A stretch of 64,000 nt of DNA, taken from Ascaphus truei (Eukaryota; Chordata; Amphibia; Anura; Ascaphidae). The stretch is taken from contig CM071570.1 in NCBI GenBank assembly GCA_036426205.1, positions 143,770,450-143,834,449 of the forward strand. Reading direction: 5' to 3'. Positions 32,455-42,802 of this stretch are shown in pieces. A program made the position numbers and the translations under genes. Positions within the stretch are counted from its first letter, which is position 1, and every line of letters starts with the position of its first letter. The notes under the pieces are model-generated. The model was not told the origin of the DNA and ran no database searches. It saw nothing but the letters and a program-made list of their open reading frames with translations.

Positions 32455-32872
32455 CAGGGAGGGTGAGAGAGACAGAGAGAGAGAGGGTGAGAGAGACAGA
32501 GAGAGAGAGGGTGAGAGAGACAGAGAGAGAAAGAGAGAGACAGAGAGAGACAGAGAGAGACAGAGAGAGACAGAGAGAGACAGAGACAGAGAGAGACAGA
32601 GAGAGACAGAGAGAGAGAGAGGGTGAGAGAGACACAGAGAGAGAGGGTGAGAGAGAGGGTGAGAGAGAGGGAGAGAGACAGAGAGAGAGACAGAGAGAGA
32701 GACAGAGAGAGAGGGTGAGACAGAGAGAGAGGGTGAGAGAGAGAGAGAGGGTGAGAGAGACAGAGAGAGGGTGAGAGAGACAGAGAGAGGGTGAGAGAGA
32801 CAGAGAGTGGGTGAGAGAGACAGAGAGTGGGTGAGAGAGACAGAGAGAGGGTGAGAGAGACAGAGAGTGCTG
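32455..32872. repeat. purine-rich (GAGAGACA / GAGAGAGGGTGA)n array
   Basis: About 415 bases are nearly all G and A on one strand, in higher-order units such as GAGAGACAGAGAGAGGGTGA. The strong strand asymmetry could allow triplex or H-DNA. All long frames here (Arg/Glu on plus, Leu/Ser on minus) are artefacts of the repeat. Confidence 0.95.
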
Positions 32873-32954
32873 CACTCATTAAGGATAGTATATCATCTGT
32901 GTTACCTTTGATCTGTTGTGATATTATTTGCGCTTGATTTTTCCTTGCACTACC

Positions 32955-33160
32955 ATTTAGATTGTAAGCTCCTCGGAGCAGGGACTCCTCTTCCTTAATG
33001 TTACTTTTATGTCTGAAGCACTTATTCCCATGACCTGTTATTTATATTATTTGTTATTAGTTATTTATATGATTACAACATGTATTACTATTGTGAAGCG
33101 CTATGTACATATATGGCGCTATATAAATAAAGACAAACAATACATACAATACAATTCCAG
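32955..33160 (+). mobile_element. L2-like LINE 3' end fragment
   Basis: ATTGTAAGCTCCTCGGAGCA, TTATTCCCATGACCTG, GAAGCGCTATGTACAT and GGCGCTATATAAATAAAG match the 3' end at 44536-44725 closely. It ends in ACAATACATACAATACAA units. It begins abruptly at CTACCATTTAGATTGT, whose complement marks the start of the fragment at 33964. Confidence 0.85.
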
Positions 33161-33176
33161 CCCAATGCTCAGATGG

Positions 33177-33413
33177 TCATGATTCGCGGGCTGCTGTATC
33201 AAAAATCGATAGGTATGCCTCAACGTCATCGTCCATCTTCATTTTCTGGATGAGGTGAGATTTTATCTGGTGAGCGACCTGTGGGGCTCCGCCAGTCTGG
33301 GCGGTAATTCTCTCTCCCAACACTTGGAGCTCCTGGTGTAGGCGAAGGTGCACCTCGTGTTGCTCTTCTTTTAGTGTCTGATGTAGGGACAGCGCCATCT
33401 GCTGTACTAACAA
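33177..33413 (-). pseudogene. gag N-terminal fragment of SCAN-capsid gypsy element, inverted
   Basis: On the minus strand the frame reads LHQTLKEEQHEVHLRLHQEL (coiled-coil-like) and KMDDDVEAYLSIFDTAARES. The latter matches the DNVEAYLLAFKRTAERE motif of the first element (about 4908-4960). The rest of gag lies on the plus strand from 34121, so this piece is inverted relative to its continuation. Confidence 0.75.
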
Positions 33414-33520
33414 CGCAGTACTTTCAGTTTGTGACTTTGTCAGCCGCTGTATATTCTCATCATGGGAATTTAAAAAATTAAAATTTTAAGGGAGGGATAC
33501 AGAGAGGGATGTTAGATTAG

Positions 33521-33560
33521 CCCCTGAGGAAGACTTTACAGTGGAAACACGTGTTGGGTG
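33521..33560 (+). ncRNA. hammerhead-like motif, divergent
   Basis: CCCCTGAGGAAGACT, TTAC, AGTGGAAACACGTGTTGGG. ACT pairs with AGT, CCC with GGG, and the closing segment is ACACGTGT instead of ACGCGT but is still self-complementary. The surrounding 33480-33960 segment has no coding frame and looks like a short PLE-type tail. Confidence 0.5.
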
Positions 33561-33963
33561 ATATCAGTTACCACTAAAGGAGCCCTTTTTGATGACATCT
33601 GGAGTGGAGGACAACTTTAATCAGCCCAGTACCTGCTGTGATGGCCGTGGAGCAGATGCTGTTTGCTGTGAATACTTTGTCTGACCCTGTGACCCAGTGT
33701 GGTCTGAATGCTCTCAAACAAAGGCACTTATGTAAGTGGAATACATTATGTTTTTAACATTAAAAACAGTACTATACTATTTTGCTTTTCCCCTTTTTTT
33801 GTATATGGAATTTCCCCCTCTCTATGTGGATCTGGAGTACCTGTTTGGAGACATAAGTTGGTAACTTTGAATAACCACAACGCTCTGATTTCACGTTAAA
33901 CACGTGAGTGCAAATTTTATAGAACTTCCAGCATTGAAGCTAATTTGCTGAAGTAGACAATAT

Positions 33964-34103
33964 TGCACAATCTAAATGGTAGGTAGGGGAACGTATAGAG
34001 ACAGTAGGAGGGAATTCTAGTAAGTGCGTCTGCAGGATGCCAAGCTTTATGTAGCATGTGTCCAGGATTATCCACAGTGCTATTCATATGCTTCTTTAAG
34101 GAA
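33964..34103 (-). mobile_element. L2-like LINE fragment, minus strand
   Basis: ACAATCTAAATGGTAG, GGAACGTATAGAGACAGTAGG, GCCAAGCTTTATGTAGCATG and GCTATTCATATGCTTCTTTA match the minus-strand 3' end at 62727-62860. It is the continuation, in the opposite orientation, of the fragment at 32955-33160. Confidence 0.8.
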
Positions 34104-34120
34104 TAATTGCTCCCTTCCTG

Positions 34121-34735
34121 GTGGATGACTCACAAATAGCCTATTATGACTTGGAGCCAGATCAAGCGAAAAACTATGAGACCCTGAAGGCTGAGATTAT
34201 GGCACGGCTAGGTGTCGCGGTTCTGGCCCAGCAGTTCCACTCTTGGTGTTACGATGCAGAAAAGGCTCCAAGCTCCCAACTCTACAACCTCATCCACTCT
34301 GCGCGGAAATGGCTCCAGCCTGACAAATGTACAGCCGCCGCCGTTGTCGTAGACCGGTTCCTGCGGGATCTTCCTCGCACCGTCCAGAAGTGGATCAGCC
34401 AGAATAACTCCCAAAATGCAGAGCAATAGGCCGCTTTAGTGGAACGCCACTTTGTTGCTGAGGAGATGTCACGGAGTCAAAGTCCAGATAAGTTTCCCGG
34501 TCGGCGATCCCCACACGACAGGAGGTCCGGTAAGACTGTTTCTCGGCCTAACAGGCCACAAGGAGTCATAGACTCACATAAAGGATTTGGAAGTTCCACG
34601 CCCATAGTAGGGACTCCAGTCCCATACTTTCCAGTAGACTGGAGAAAACCCCCCGACCCAGTTCTGGGAAGTACATTGAATGTTACAAATGCCGTGAACT
34701 TGGACATGTGGCGGCAGGTTACCCTTTGAACTCTG
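34121..34735 (+). pseudogene. gag capsid (SCAN-like) and nucleocapsid of second SCAN-capsid gypsy element
   Basis: 34121-34429 gives AYYDLEPDQAKNYETL, FHSWCYDAEKAPSSQLYNL, SARKWLQPD and VDRFLRDLPRTVQKWI, collinear with the capsid end of the first element. After a stop at 34427-34429 the same frame continues with ERHFVAEEM and an Arg/Pro-rich linker. A frame change leads to CYKCRELGHVAAGYP (about 34677-34723), a zinc knuckle whose last Cys is Y. It shares the first element's family but is clearly a different copy. Confidence 0.85.
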
Positions 34736-34758
34736 ACTGAATACAATGTGACATTTCT

Positions 34759-35169
34759 GTGGGTTGTTTTTCAGGCGGGGTTCCTGCTGTTCAGCAAACT
34801 GTTATAGAGAAGGGACATTTAGAGAAGAATAGGTTGTGTGAAGTCAAAGTAGATGGGGTACCTGTAAGAGCAATGCTTGACACTGGCAGTACAGTCACAT
34901 TGGTCGCTGCACATCTGGCTAAGTCTGGGTTTCTGCCAGGAATCTCCTTACAGGTAACCTGTATCCCTGGGGATAATTGCACTTACCTGGCTGCACGAGT
35001 GTACATAGAAAAACCCATCGGCCCAGTACATCATCAGGTCTGGGTAGTGACTAATCTGATTTACGAGGTATTAGTGGGTCAGGATTTCCCGTGGTTTTGG
35101 GAACTGTGGGAAAGAAAGTCTGATTGTGTCCAGGATGTACCCTTGGTGTCTGAGGCCCCGATCCTGTAG
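34759..35169 (+). pseudogene. gypsy aspartic protease
   Basis: The frame of 136 codons contains LCEVKVDGVPVRAMLDTGST, the DTG active site with its flap-side context, then GPVHHQVWVVTNLIYEVLVG and QDFPWFWELWE, typical of the retropepsin fold. The active-site triad is intact, unlike in the first element. It would process Gag-Pol. A stop at 35167 and frame changes after it separate it from integrase. Confidence 0.85.
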
Positions 35170-35382
35170 TCCCATGTTCTCTGTTAGAGGGTATGGCAGG
35201 CGAAGGTTGAGGACACCCCAGAACTAGATTTTTAGGACTTACAGGTTGCTCCCGTAAAGTTTGCCTCTGCCCAACTAGACGATTTGACATTTGTAAATAT
35301 CAAGGCCACAATAGTGAGCATAAATGTGGTACCAGTTAACCTGGATGTTACGCCATCACCACCCTACTTTGTCTACAATAAT

Positions 35383-36415
35383 GACGTATTGTATAGGGTA
35401 GAAAGAGAAGTTAGAGCAACGTCTGGTGCCAAAATCCTTTAGAAGTCAGGTGTTGGACCTGGCCCATTGCCATATCCTGGGGGGGGACCCAAGTGTAAAG
35501 AAAACCACTGATAGAATAAAGGCGCGATTTTACTGGCCGATCTACACAAAGAGGTAGAGCATTATTGTGAGACATGTCCAGAGTGTCAAATGACCTCACC
35601 AGTAAAATCGTTCCGTAGTCCGTTAGTACCCTTGCCCGTTATTGATGTTTCTTTTGAACGTATTGGCATGGATCTGGTAGGCTATTTACCTAAGTCAGCA
35701 CGGGGCCATCAACACATTCTAGTCATTGTAGACTATGCCACAAAGTATCCGGAAGCGGTTCCCCTCCGGAATACATCCGCTAAAGGCATAGCCAAAGAAT
35801 TAATGTTATTGTTTACTCTGGTTGGGATCCCCAAGGAAATATTAATGGACCAAGGAACCCCTTTTATGTCCCGGGTTACGAAAGAGCTATGCAGATTGTT
35901 GAATATCAAACATTTACACACCTCGGTCTATCACCATCAAACCGACGGCCTAGTGGAGCGATTTAAACAAGACTCTTAAACATATGCTGCGGAAGGCCAT
36001 AGACCGAGAAGGTAAAAACTGGAACTTCCTCTTTCCATATCTATTGTTTGCCATAAGAGAAGTTCCTCAGGCCTCCACAGGTTACTCTCCTTTTGAGTTG
36101 TTGTATGGAAAACACCCATGAGATATACTCGATATGCTCAAAGATACCTGGGAAACAGAGTCAACACCCCACCGTAGCATAATAGAACATATTTCACAGA
36201 TGCAGGATCGCATTGCAGCAGTATTGCCAATTGTGCAACAACACATGCAGCAAGCCCAGAGTTCATAGCAGAACACATATAACCGGATTGCCAGCCTGAG
36301 GGTGTTTAGGCCGGGAGATAAGGTATTAGTGCTGGTACCTACAGTAGAATGTAAGTTTTTGGCCAGCTGGCTGGGACCCTACGAAGTCCTAGAAAGAGTA
36401 GGAGAGGTCAATCAT
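35383..36415 (+). pseudogene. gypsy integrase, placed directly after protease
   Basis: VLYRVERE and DLAHCHILGG (HH half), then HYCETCPECQM (CC half) form the zinc domain across two frame changes. The core (35590-35979) has RIGMDLVGYL, VDYATKYPEAVPL, ILMDQGTPFMS and YHHQTDGLVERF, giving the D, D and E. Then come FAIREVPQASTGYSPFELLY, a stop at 36121-36123 and a C-terminal part with FRPGDKVLVLVPT and LGPYEVLERVGEV. No RT lies between protease and integrase, the Gmr1-like order. Sequence stops at the foldback element, so RT is lost. Confidence 0.88.
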
Positions 36416-37826
36416 ATAATATGGGCATGATAATTCACTATAGCAGTCAATGGTCAACCTAATACAAATCACGAAGGCCCAAAATACACAAGAATAAAAT
36501 AAATAAACAAGCACCTAAACACCAGAACAATAAAAGAACTAAAACGCCTAATAGTACACATCAATAGAATGTATCTATCACCAAAAAAGCAAAATAATTA
36601 ATATCATGTTATTCCAAAACAAAAGAATACAATTAAACATATCCAGCCAATTCAATAAATAAAAGCACTGGCCAACAAATCAATGAAATAAACCCACTAG
36701 CGAACAAAACAATTAATTAATTTAAACCGCTAATCAACCTAAAATGTACTAAAAACAGGCCAAACAAATTCCAAATCATTTAATCAAAACAATAAACAGA
36801 AATAGAAAAAATAACAATCAATTCAATACAAGCATTTGCAAAAAATGTATTGGCTGTCACTGTATTTTTCTGTACCCAAGGGCACAGATTAATACATTAG
36901 CAGTCAATGGGCAATCAAAAACATAAAAATAAATACAATGAAAAACCTGAAAAAAGACAATTATATACATTCAATATTTATCTTGCCTTTAGAAGTCTTC
37001 ACCCTCCGAATCTCGGTGTATCAGGAAGCTCTCAACCTGCGACGTCATCTACTGCAATCCGAGTCCATCCTCCTTGAAGATCAACATCAGGTACAAAAAT
37101 CTTCTTTCTTTCATCTTCTTTCTCCTTCTATCTTCATCTGTCATTATTTTCTTCTTTTCTTTAATCTTCTATCTTCTTTTCTTTCAATCCAAAGTACTCC
37201 ATCTTAAATCCAAAACTGAATTTTCCTAAAATGAGACAGAACTGTCCTTATATATGGTAGGGCCTGTGATGTTACATTTTACGGTCAGATGGTACAGCTC
37301 CAATCCGATTGGATGCTGTATCATGTGACCGTCTTTTTTTTTTTTTTAAAGGATGTGACGTCATCTCCAAGGGAGGTACGTCACATCCTTAAAACCACAT
37401 GGCTCATAACACGTGGTATTACAGCCAATGAAGACAATCCCATTGGTTATGTTCCATGGGTAAAAGGATGCATCATCCCTTAAATTAATTTTACTTCTGT
37501 TTATTGTTTTCACTAAAGTGTTTGGTGTTTGATGGCTTGTTTTTAGTACATTTGTGGATTGGTTGGCGGTTTTATTTCTTGATTTAGTTTTGTTGGTTAG
37601 CTGTTTCTTTAATTGTATTCTAATTTTTTAGTAAATATAATTTTTATTTTGCAGTTTTGGTGTTAGAATAATTTTATTGATGTGTAGTTGAGGCTTTTTA
37701 GTTCATATATTCTTGTGGTGTTTAGGTGCTTGTTAATTTCTTTATTTTTTGTGTATTGTTGTGCTTGATTGTTTTAACAGGTTAGCCATTGACTGCTATA
37801 GTGGCTTATCATGCCCATATTATATG
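36414..37826. mobile_element. long-inverted-repeat (foldback) element
   Basis: The outer arms match in inverted orientation: CATATAATATGGGCATGATA (36412-36431) against the complement of 37803-37826, then TATAGCAGTCAATGG, AACAAGCACCTAAACACCA, GAACTAAAA-GCCT and TGTACTAAAAACA-GCC. Left arm about 36414-36930, right arm about 37500-37826, with unequal small gaps. The core has CAACCTGCGACGTCATCTAC and a (TTC)-rich tract but no transposase frame. It abuts integrase of the gypsy element on the left. Class unknown. Confidence 0.8.
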
Positions 37827-39072
37827 GGTATGATGTACTACTGTGCCAATTAATGCGTAGAGGGTGGGTATAGTGGCCGAGGTTGGTTAGACATCCCGGG
37901 TGGGTAGCAGGTGAGGGTGGGTTAACCCCTTAATTACTATAGAGGTTATAAATTGCTAAGGTGATTAAGGGGTTAGGGGCCATTAGATTGTATTTTTTTC
38001 TTGTATTCTTACTGCCAACGGAGGACATGGACCTGGAGTATGCTGACGAGGATGCCCTTCATGATGGCAGGTGAAGTAGAAAGTTGTATTTACTTTATTT
38101 ATGCTGGCTGGCTAATGTTTGATTTAGAATGGGTAAAAGAGCTATTATCCATATCTGGATAATAGTAATTATGCCCATTACTGTACTGTATGTGTGTGTG
38201 TGTGTGTGTGTGTGTGGGAGGGGGGGGGGTTGGGGGTAGAGGAGGTTAGTAGTATGGTTGTTGTGTGTTTGAATGTTTATTCTTGGTAGCGAGGATGGGT
38301 GAAGTTAGCATTTGGCCCATTGTGGTTGTTTATACCGCGTTACCGTGTTAACCGCTAAGGTAATGAAGGGGCTAACTCTACCCCCAACCACCCGCAAGTT
38401 CTAAACTCCCACCAAGGGCCAAATACCACCTTTTCCCACCCCCGCTACCCACAATAAACATGGCGTCTGTAGTTAACCCCTTCATTGCCTTAGCGGTTAG
38501 CCGCTAAGATAATGATATTGCCTGTAAATGCATTTTTCATGCATTTGATTCATGTCGGGGGCCTCCGGTGCTGATATTAATGTGTATCAGCTCAGGAGAC
38601 CCCGGCATCAATCCGATGCAGGAAAATGTTTGTTTGTTTTCTAAGTCCCTCTCTCGCCGCTATCTCTGAAGCTTCTTGGCAGCTTCACGCCAACTTTTTT
38701 GTCGAGAGGATTTTGGGAGGAAATTGCCATTCTAGAGCCTCAATAAGCCCTGATAACCTTATCGAGGGCTATTAGAATTTCACGAGTTTCAAAACTGGCG
38801 ATAAGTGTCTTATCGCTGCTCACTTGGCGATTTTGTTTTTGACGGCAGAAAAAATTGCTGATTCACCTAACTTATCGAGGCTTTCTGAATCGCTGTAGGC
38901 ATTTTTGGCCGATAACCGCTAAAAAGCCTCAATTAGTGGGTTATGAAGGTACTAGCGTAGGCCCCATTGTCTTTTAACTCACCCGGTCAGGCATTATCAA
39001 AAGGGACTGGTGGGCACCAGGGGTGACAGTAGCAGCAGAAAGACACTGTACACAATGCTCTACATTCCAGGC
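37827..39072. other. non-coding region with (TG)n and several hairpins
   Basis: (TG)n at 38191-38216 is followed by a G tract. TAACCGCTAAGGTAATGAAGGGG at 38349-38371 is inverted at 38487-38509. CTTATCG and CGATAAG words recur at 38755-38930 (for example CGATAAGTGTCTTATCG). These suggest one or more degraded DNA transposons. No open frame is informative. Confidence 0.4.
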
Positions 39073-39087
39073 TTTTAATATCAGCAG

Positions 39088-40278
39088 GGTAAACAAAGGA
39101 GAGAAAGGAACCCAACTGTTAGCACTCATATTCCCTGTTCTGAATGATTAATGTGTAGTAATAAAATTAATCTTTAATGATCATTAATATTAAAATATTG
39201 GGGATAAAAATGGCAAAGGACACACACACATGGATCCTATGTCGAGTACATATGGTGCTCTGGATCAAAAAATTAAATTAGATAATTGAGTGGTATTAGA
39301 TCAATTATCCCTAAGGGTCTGGTATGCAGGTTGCCATTGTGACTAGCTATCAATCGCTACCACTTGCGACTAGCTATCAATCCCTACCGCTGCACAGGAG
39401 AGACCATAGCTGTGAACTACACGGATGAGACAAGTCTCCAGCGGGTGATTTTCTAGGTATTAGTAGCGTTATTATTACAATACTACTACAGCAGGGGTTT
39501 TAAGAGGATACTTTGCTCCATTTGGTGCTCAGCGGTTGACCCATTCATGAATATGGGCACTAGGTATACACATTACCACACCGCGCTCTAAGTACCATAG
39601 GAAGCATTAAGACTACACATCCACTCTATAGTGTACTTATGTGGTTGTTATTGCTATAAGATTGCTACTAGGTTCATCCAACAATACTTATTAGCACAGC
39701 CCTAACTATAGAGATTAGTGTTCACACGCAGACACACCGTGTGCCTTAATTCATAGTATGTGTACCAGATTTTAGGTACTCACAGACTCATTTATTACAA
39801 GCAACTTGCCTTACTTGTAGATGATAATAAGTATTTTAGTATCTGCTCATTGATTCAGGCACTAAGTGTAGGTACTATACCTGTGTTCACTTACCCTACC
39901 TCCTATACCAATATTGACCTAGACACACCAATTTGCAAGGGTAACCTGCATACCAAACCCTTAGGGATAATTGATCTAATACCACTCAATTATCTCATTT
40001 TATTCTTTGATCCAGAGCACCATATGTACTCGACATAGGATCCATGTGTGTGTCCTTTATCTGTCATTTTAATCCCCAATATTTTAATATTTATGATCAT
40101 TAAAGATTAATTTTATGACTACACATTAATCATTCAGAACAGGGGATGCGAGTGCTAACAGTTGGGTTCCTTTCTCTCCTTGGTTTACCCTCATTAACTT
40201 ACCCCTCAGCACCATTCCCTAATATCGCGACTGTTCTCCAATTATTTAGCTGTAGCGGGGTACCCCTTTTATATTCAG
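39088..40278. mobile_element. foldback element with 15-bp flanking direct repeats
   Basis: About 250-bp inverted arms: 39088-39336 against 39937-40192, including GGAGAGAAAGGAACCCAACTG, GAATGATTAATGTGTAGT, GGATCCTATGTCGAGTACAT and TGATC-AATTATCCCTAAGGG words. TTTTAATATCAGCAG stands at 39073-39087 and 40279-40293. The right side extends about 86 bp past the arm. The core (39337-39936) has no transposase frame. Long arms suggest a DNA transposon, but 15-bp flanking repeats are more like retro-insertion. Confidence 0.75.
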
Positions 40279-40399
40279 TTTTAATATCAGCAGATCAGTT
40301 AAAATCACAGGGGTTAATCACCCACCCTGCACTTGGGGGCCGTTTATAAATCTACAGATACATGTTATAGAAATGCCTAGGAGTTTACATTATCAATAT

Positions 40400-40850
40400 G
40401 TGTTGGTAATCATTTGTACATTCTCCAATTGTGTGGAAACCTGCCCTGCGCAGCACGCGGATGCCAAGACAGTAGCAAAAAAGCTACTGCAGTAATTTAT
40501 TCCTAGATATGGTCTACCTCTACCACATCATATTTTAAAGAGACAGTAGTCCACCAGGTTGCTAAAGTGTTAGGTATTACCTACAACCTCCATTGTGCAC
40601 ATCATCCACAGAGTGTTGGCTCAGTTGAAAGGGCTAATGGTACCATTACAGGTAAGATAGGGAAAATTTGGGAAGAAACTGGATTTAAGTGGCCTGAGGC
40701 TTTGCCTCTGGCACTTATGTCCATAAGTAGCACACCGGTGCTTAAACATGGCCTGTCCCCTTATGAGATATTGATGAGGCGGCCAATGATTACGGCTTCT
40801 TCAGCTCAATTATTGCTCAAGGATCATGTGATAGCTGATAGTTAAATATT
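40400..40850 (+). pseudogene. endogenous retrovirus integrase, C-terminal part
   Basis: Fragments QHADAKTVAKKLLQ and FIPRYGLPL appear before 40567 in shifting frames. The open part 40567-40845 gives LGITYNLHCAHHPQSVGSVE, whose final E is the third catalytic residue, then TITGKIGKIWEETGFKWPEA, LALMSISSTPVLKHGLSPYE. This is retroviral rather than gypsy-like (HPQS-SVERANG pattern). The rest of pol and gag are absent; a foldback element lies just upstream. Confidence 0.85.
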
Positions 40851-41138
40851 GTATGCAACTAATAAAACTTTTATAGTCTCTTCATACAAAGGTGAAAGCT
40901 GTACAGCCAACAAAATATAACCCTTGAGGCTGGAGACTGGGTGATGATCAAATCCTTCCAGAGAAAACACGTGCTACAACCCAGGTGGAAAGGCTGTATC
41001 AAATTTTGCTCACCACAAACACTGCTGTAAAGGTCGCGGAAGTCGAATCCTTGGTCCACGCGTCTCATTGTAAATTGGTGGACGAGTCAAAAATCTATTA
41101 AAAGACCCCCTAAGGATGAATAAGAATATATCAACTCT

Positions 41139-42060
41139 TTGGGAAGTATTATGGATCCGGCCTGGAAATTTGTTATGATATGTGTTGGTTTAATTATTTT
41201 AATTTTAACGCCCATTTTAGTGACTGAGAAACATTATGAGGCTGCATTGGAAGAAGCTGATAGACAAAACAGATCTAGAGATACGGTACCAAATCCATTT
41301 ACCTTCCGGGAAAAAGAGCCTGGTCGGTAAATTTGTTGGTAATCTTGCATAATCTAACTGCCCATAAAGGAAATTTGAGTAAATTTTGGTATGCACCCAT
41401 CTACCTCACTCATCACAAACATCTCCATTGCTAGGGCTCCTGTTGGGGTCTGAAATATACAATCTTACCAGACTTTTTTTTTTAAACCCCGGAAACTGGC
41501 AAATCTAACAATGTACTCAGCACCAATTGCCCTTTCAGGTGTAGTTCCTGATCCTCCAATTCTTGTAAGATGGAGATCCAATATTACCCAATTTAAATAC
41601 ACCTCAGAGAATAATGTGCCTGTAGCGCTTCCAGTCGCCCCCATTTATCTTCATAATCTGTCTCATTTTAACTATGAACCTGTCCATGTAATAATGCCAA
41701 AAACACCATACTCTTGGACTGATCATTTTTATGGGAATGTGCATATTGACTCAAAATGGTGTGAGAATGATACTAATATGAGTCAATATGATGCTAATAG
41801 TATCCGAAATGTAAGCAATATGAATTCCACCTTTTGTCAGAACATGTTAGACTTAATGAATATCATGGAACAGCATGATAAAAGCAGACCTTATTTCCTT
41901 CCAGATCATCACTACTGGATCTGTGGTAATCAGGCATAGAAATGGATACCTGTGGGAGGAGTAGGTCAATGTAGTTTGGGGTTGGTAACCCCGGCCATGA
42001 GAGTTATTATTGAGTCTGATATACCTCAAATGTTAGATCTTGGAGAACATTTTTAACGTA
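41139..42060 (+). pseudogene. endogenous retrovirus env, surface-unit region, broken
   Basis: The start frame (41139-41330) has a hydrophobic signal-like segment (FVMICVGLIILILTPILV). After stops, the frame 41511-41939 reads as a secreted glycoprotein with several N-X-S/T sites (SNITQF, HNLSHF, ENDTNMS, RNVSNMNSTF) and ends HHYWICGNQA. A stop TAG at 41937-41939 is followed in the same frame by a WIPVGGVGQCSLGLVTPA motif typical of the end of retroviral SU. A basic run near 42058-42075 could be the old cleavage site. It was an envelope glycoprotein; it is now inactive. Confidence 0.75.
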
Positions 42061-42180
42061 AAAAAAAAAAGAGAGAGGTTTTTACACAAGCAGATAAAGC
42101 ATAGGCATGGTTCTCATCTTGGACAGGATGAGGAACTGAAGTTATGAACAGGATAAATAATTTCTCGTCACACACAGGAT

Positions 42181-42802
42181 ATTGTTAATGAAACTTCCAT
42201 GAGTATTGAGATTGTAACTGAGGAACAAAAACAAATAAGAGCAGTAGTAGTATCCCATCAAATTAGCTTAGATATAGGTAGTCCTCGTTATCCAACGTTT
42301 CACTTTACAACGAATGGCATATCCAACGCTTTACAATGCAACCCTAAGGGCCATTTTTCGATGCCGGAATGCGTTATCCAACGCTCACCGCCACTGATTA
42401 ACATGGGACTCACTTTACAATGTTTTCACTACTTCCAGAACGGATTCCGTTGTAGAACCGAGGACTGCCTGTATGTTGTTAGCAGACAGAGGAGGCCTCT
42501 CTAAAACTATCGGGGCTGAATGTTGCACTTGGATTGAGGATAGGAACATGGATATAAGAAAGCACCTTGATAAGTTGAAAACTCTCCAGAAAACCATAGA
42601 TAATATGGGGAGAAATGTGGATGAGAGCTGGGGTGGGGATTTCTTGGGTTTAAGTGCATGGCTGGGATCTCTCGGAGCAAAGACTGTCCAAGGATTGATT
42701 CTAATCATGGTTTGTCTCTTCACAGTGTATGTCATCTTTGTGTCTTGTAAACTGCTACTTGCCAAGTGCCTCAGACCCTCCCCACAAGTTATGGCCCTCT
42801 GA
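42181..42802 (+). pseudogene. endogenous retrovirus env, transmembrane subunit, split by a MITE
   Basis: Before the MITE: VTEEQKQIRAVVVSHQISLD (heptad-repeat-like). After it: DRGGLSKTIGAECCTWIED, then LDKLKTLQKTIDNMGR, a WGGDFLGLSAWLGSL pre-membrane segment and a strongly hydrophobic anchor (about 42682-42750). The order matches gamma/epsilon-type TM proteins. The usual CX6CC motif has S in place of its first Cys, so the SU-TM disulfide switch would be lost. The TA-flanked insertion at 42275-42471 splits the frame. Confidence 0.85.
42275..42471. mobile_element. 197-bp MITE with TA target duplication, inserted in env
   Basis: Starts TAGGTAGTCCTCG and ends CGAGGACTGCCTG, inverted termini with few changes, flanked by TA at 42273-42274 and 42472-42473. 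Inside, TATCCAACG and TTTACAA words repeat (for example TTATCCAACGTTTCACTTTA). The TA duplication suggests a Tc1/mariner-type transposase acting in trans. There is no coding capacity. Confidence 0.85.

Noticed and set aside
32325..32879. 184- and 143-codon Leu/Ser frames and a 103-codon Arg/Glu frame
   Set aside because: Direct translations of the purine array.
33521..33560. Claim that the divergent motif is an active ribozyme
   Set aside because: The stem is only three pairs and the closing segment is changed; I list it only as a relative of the others.
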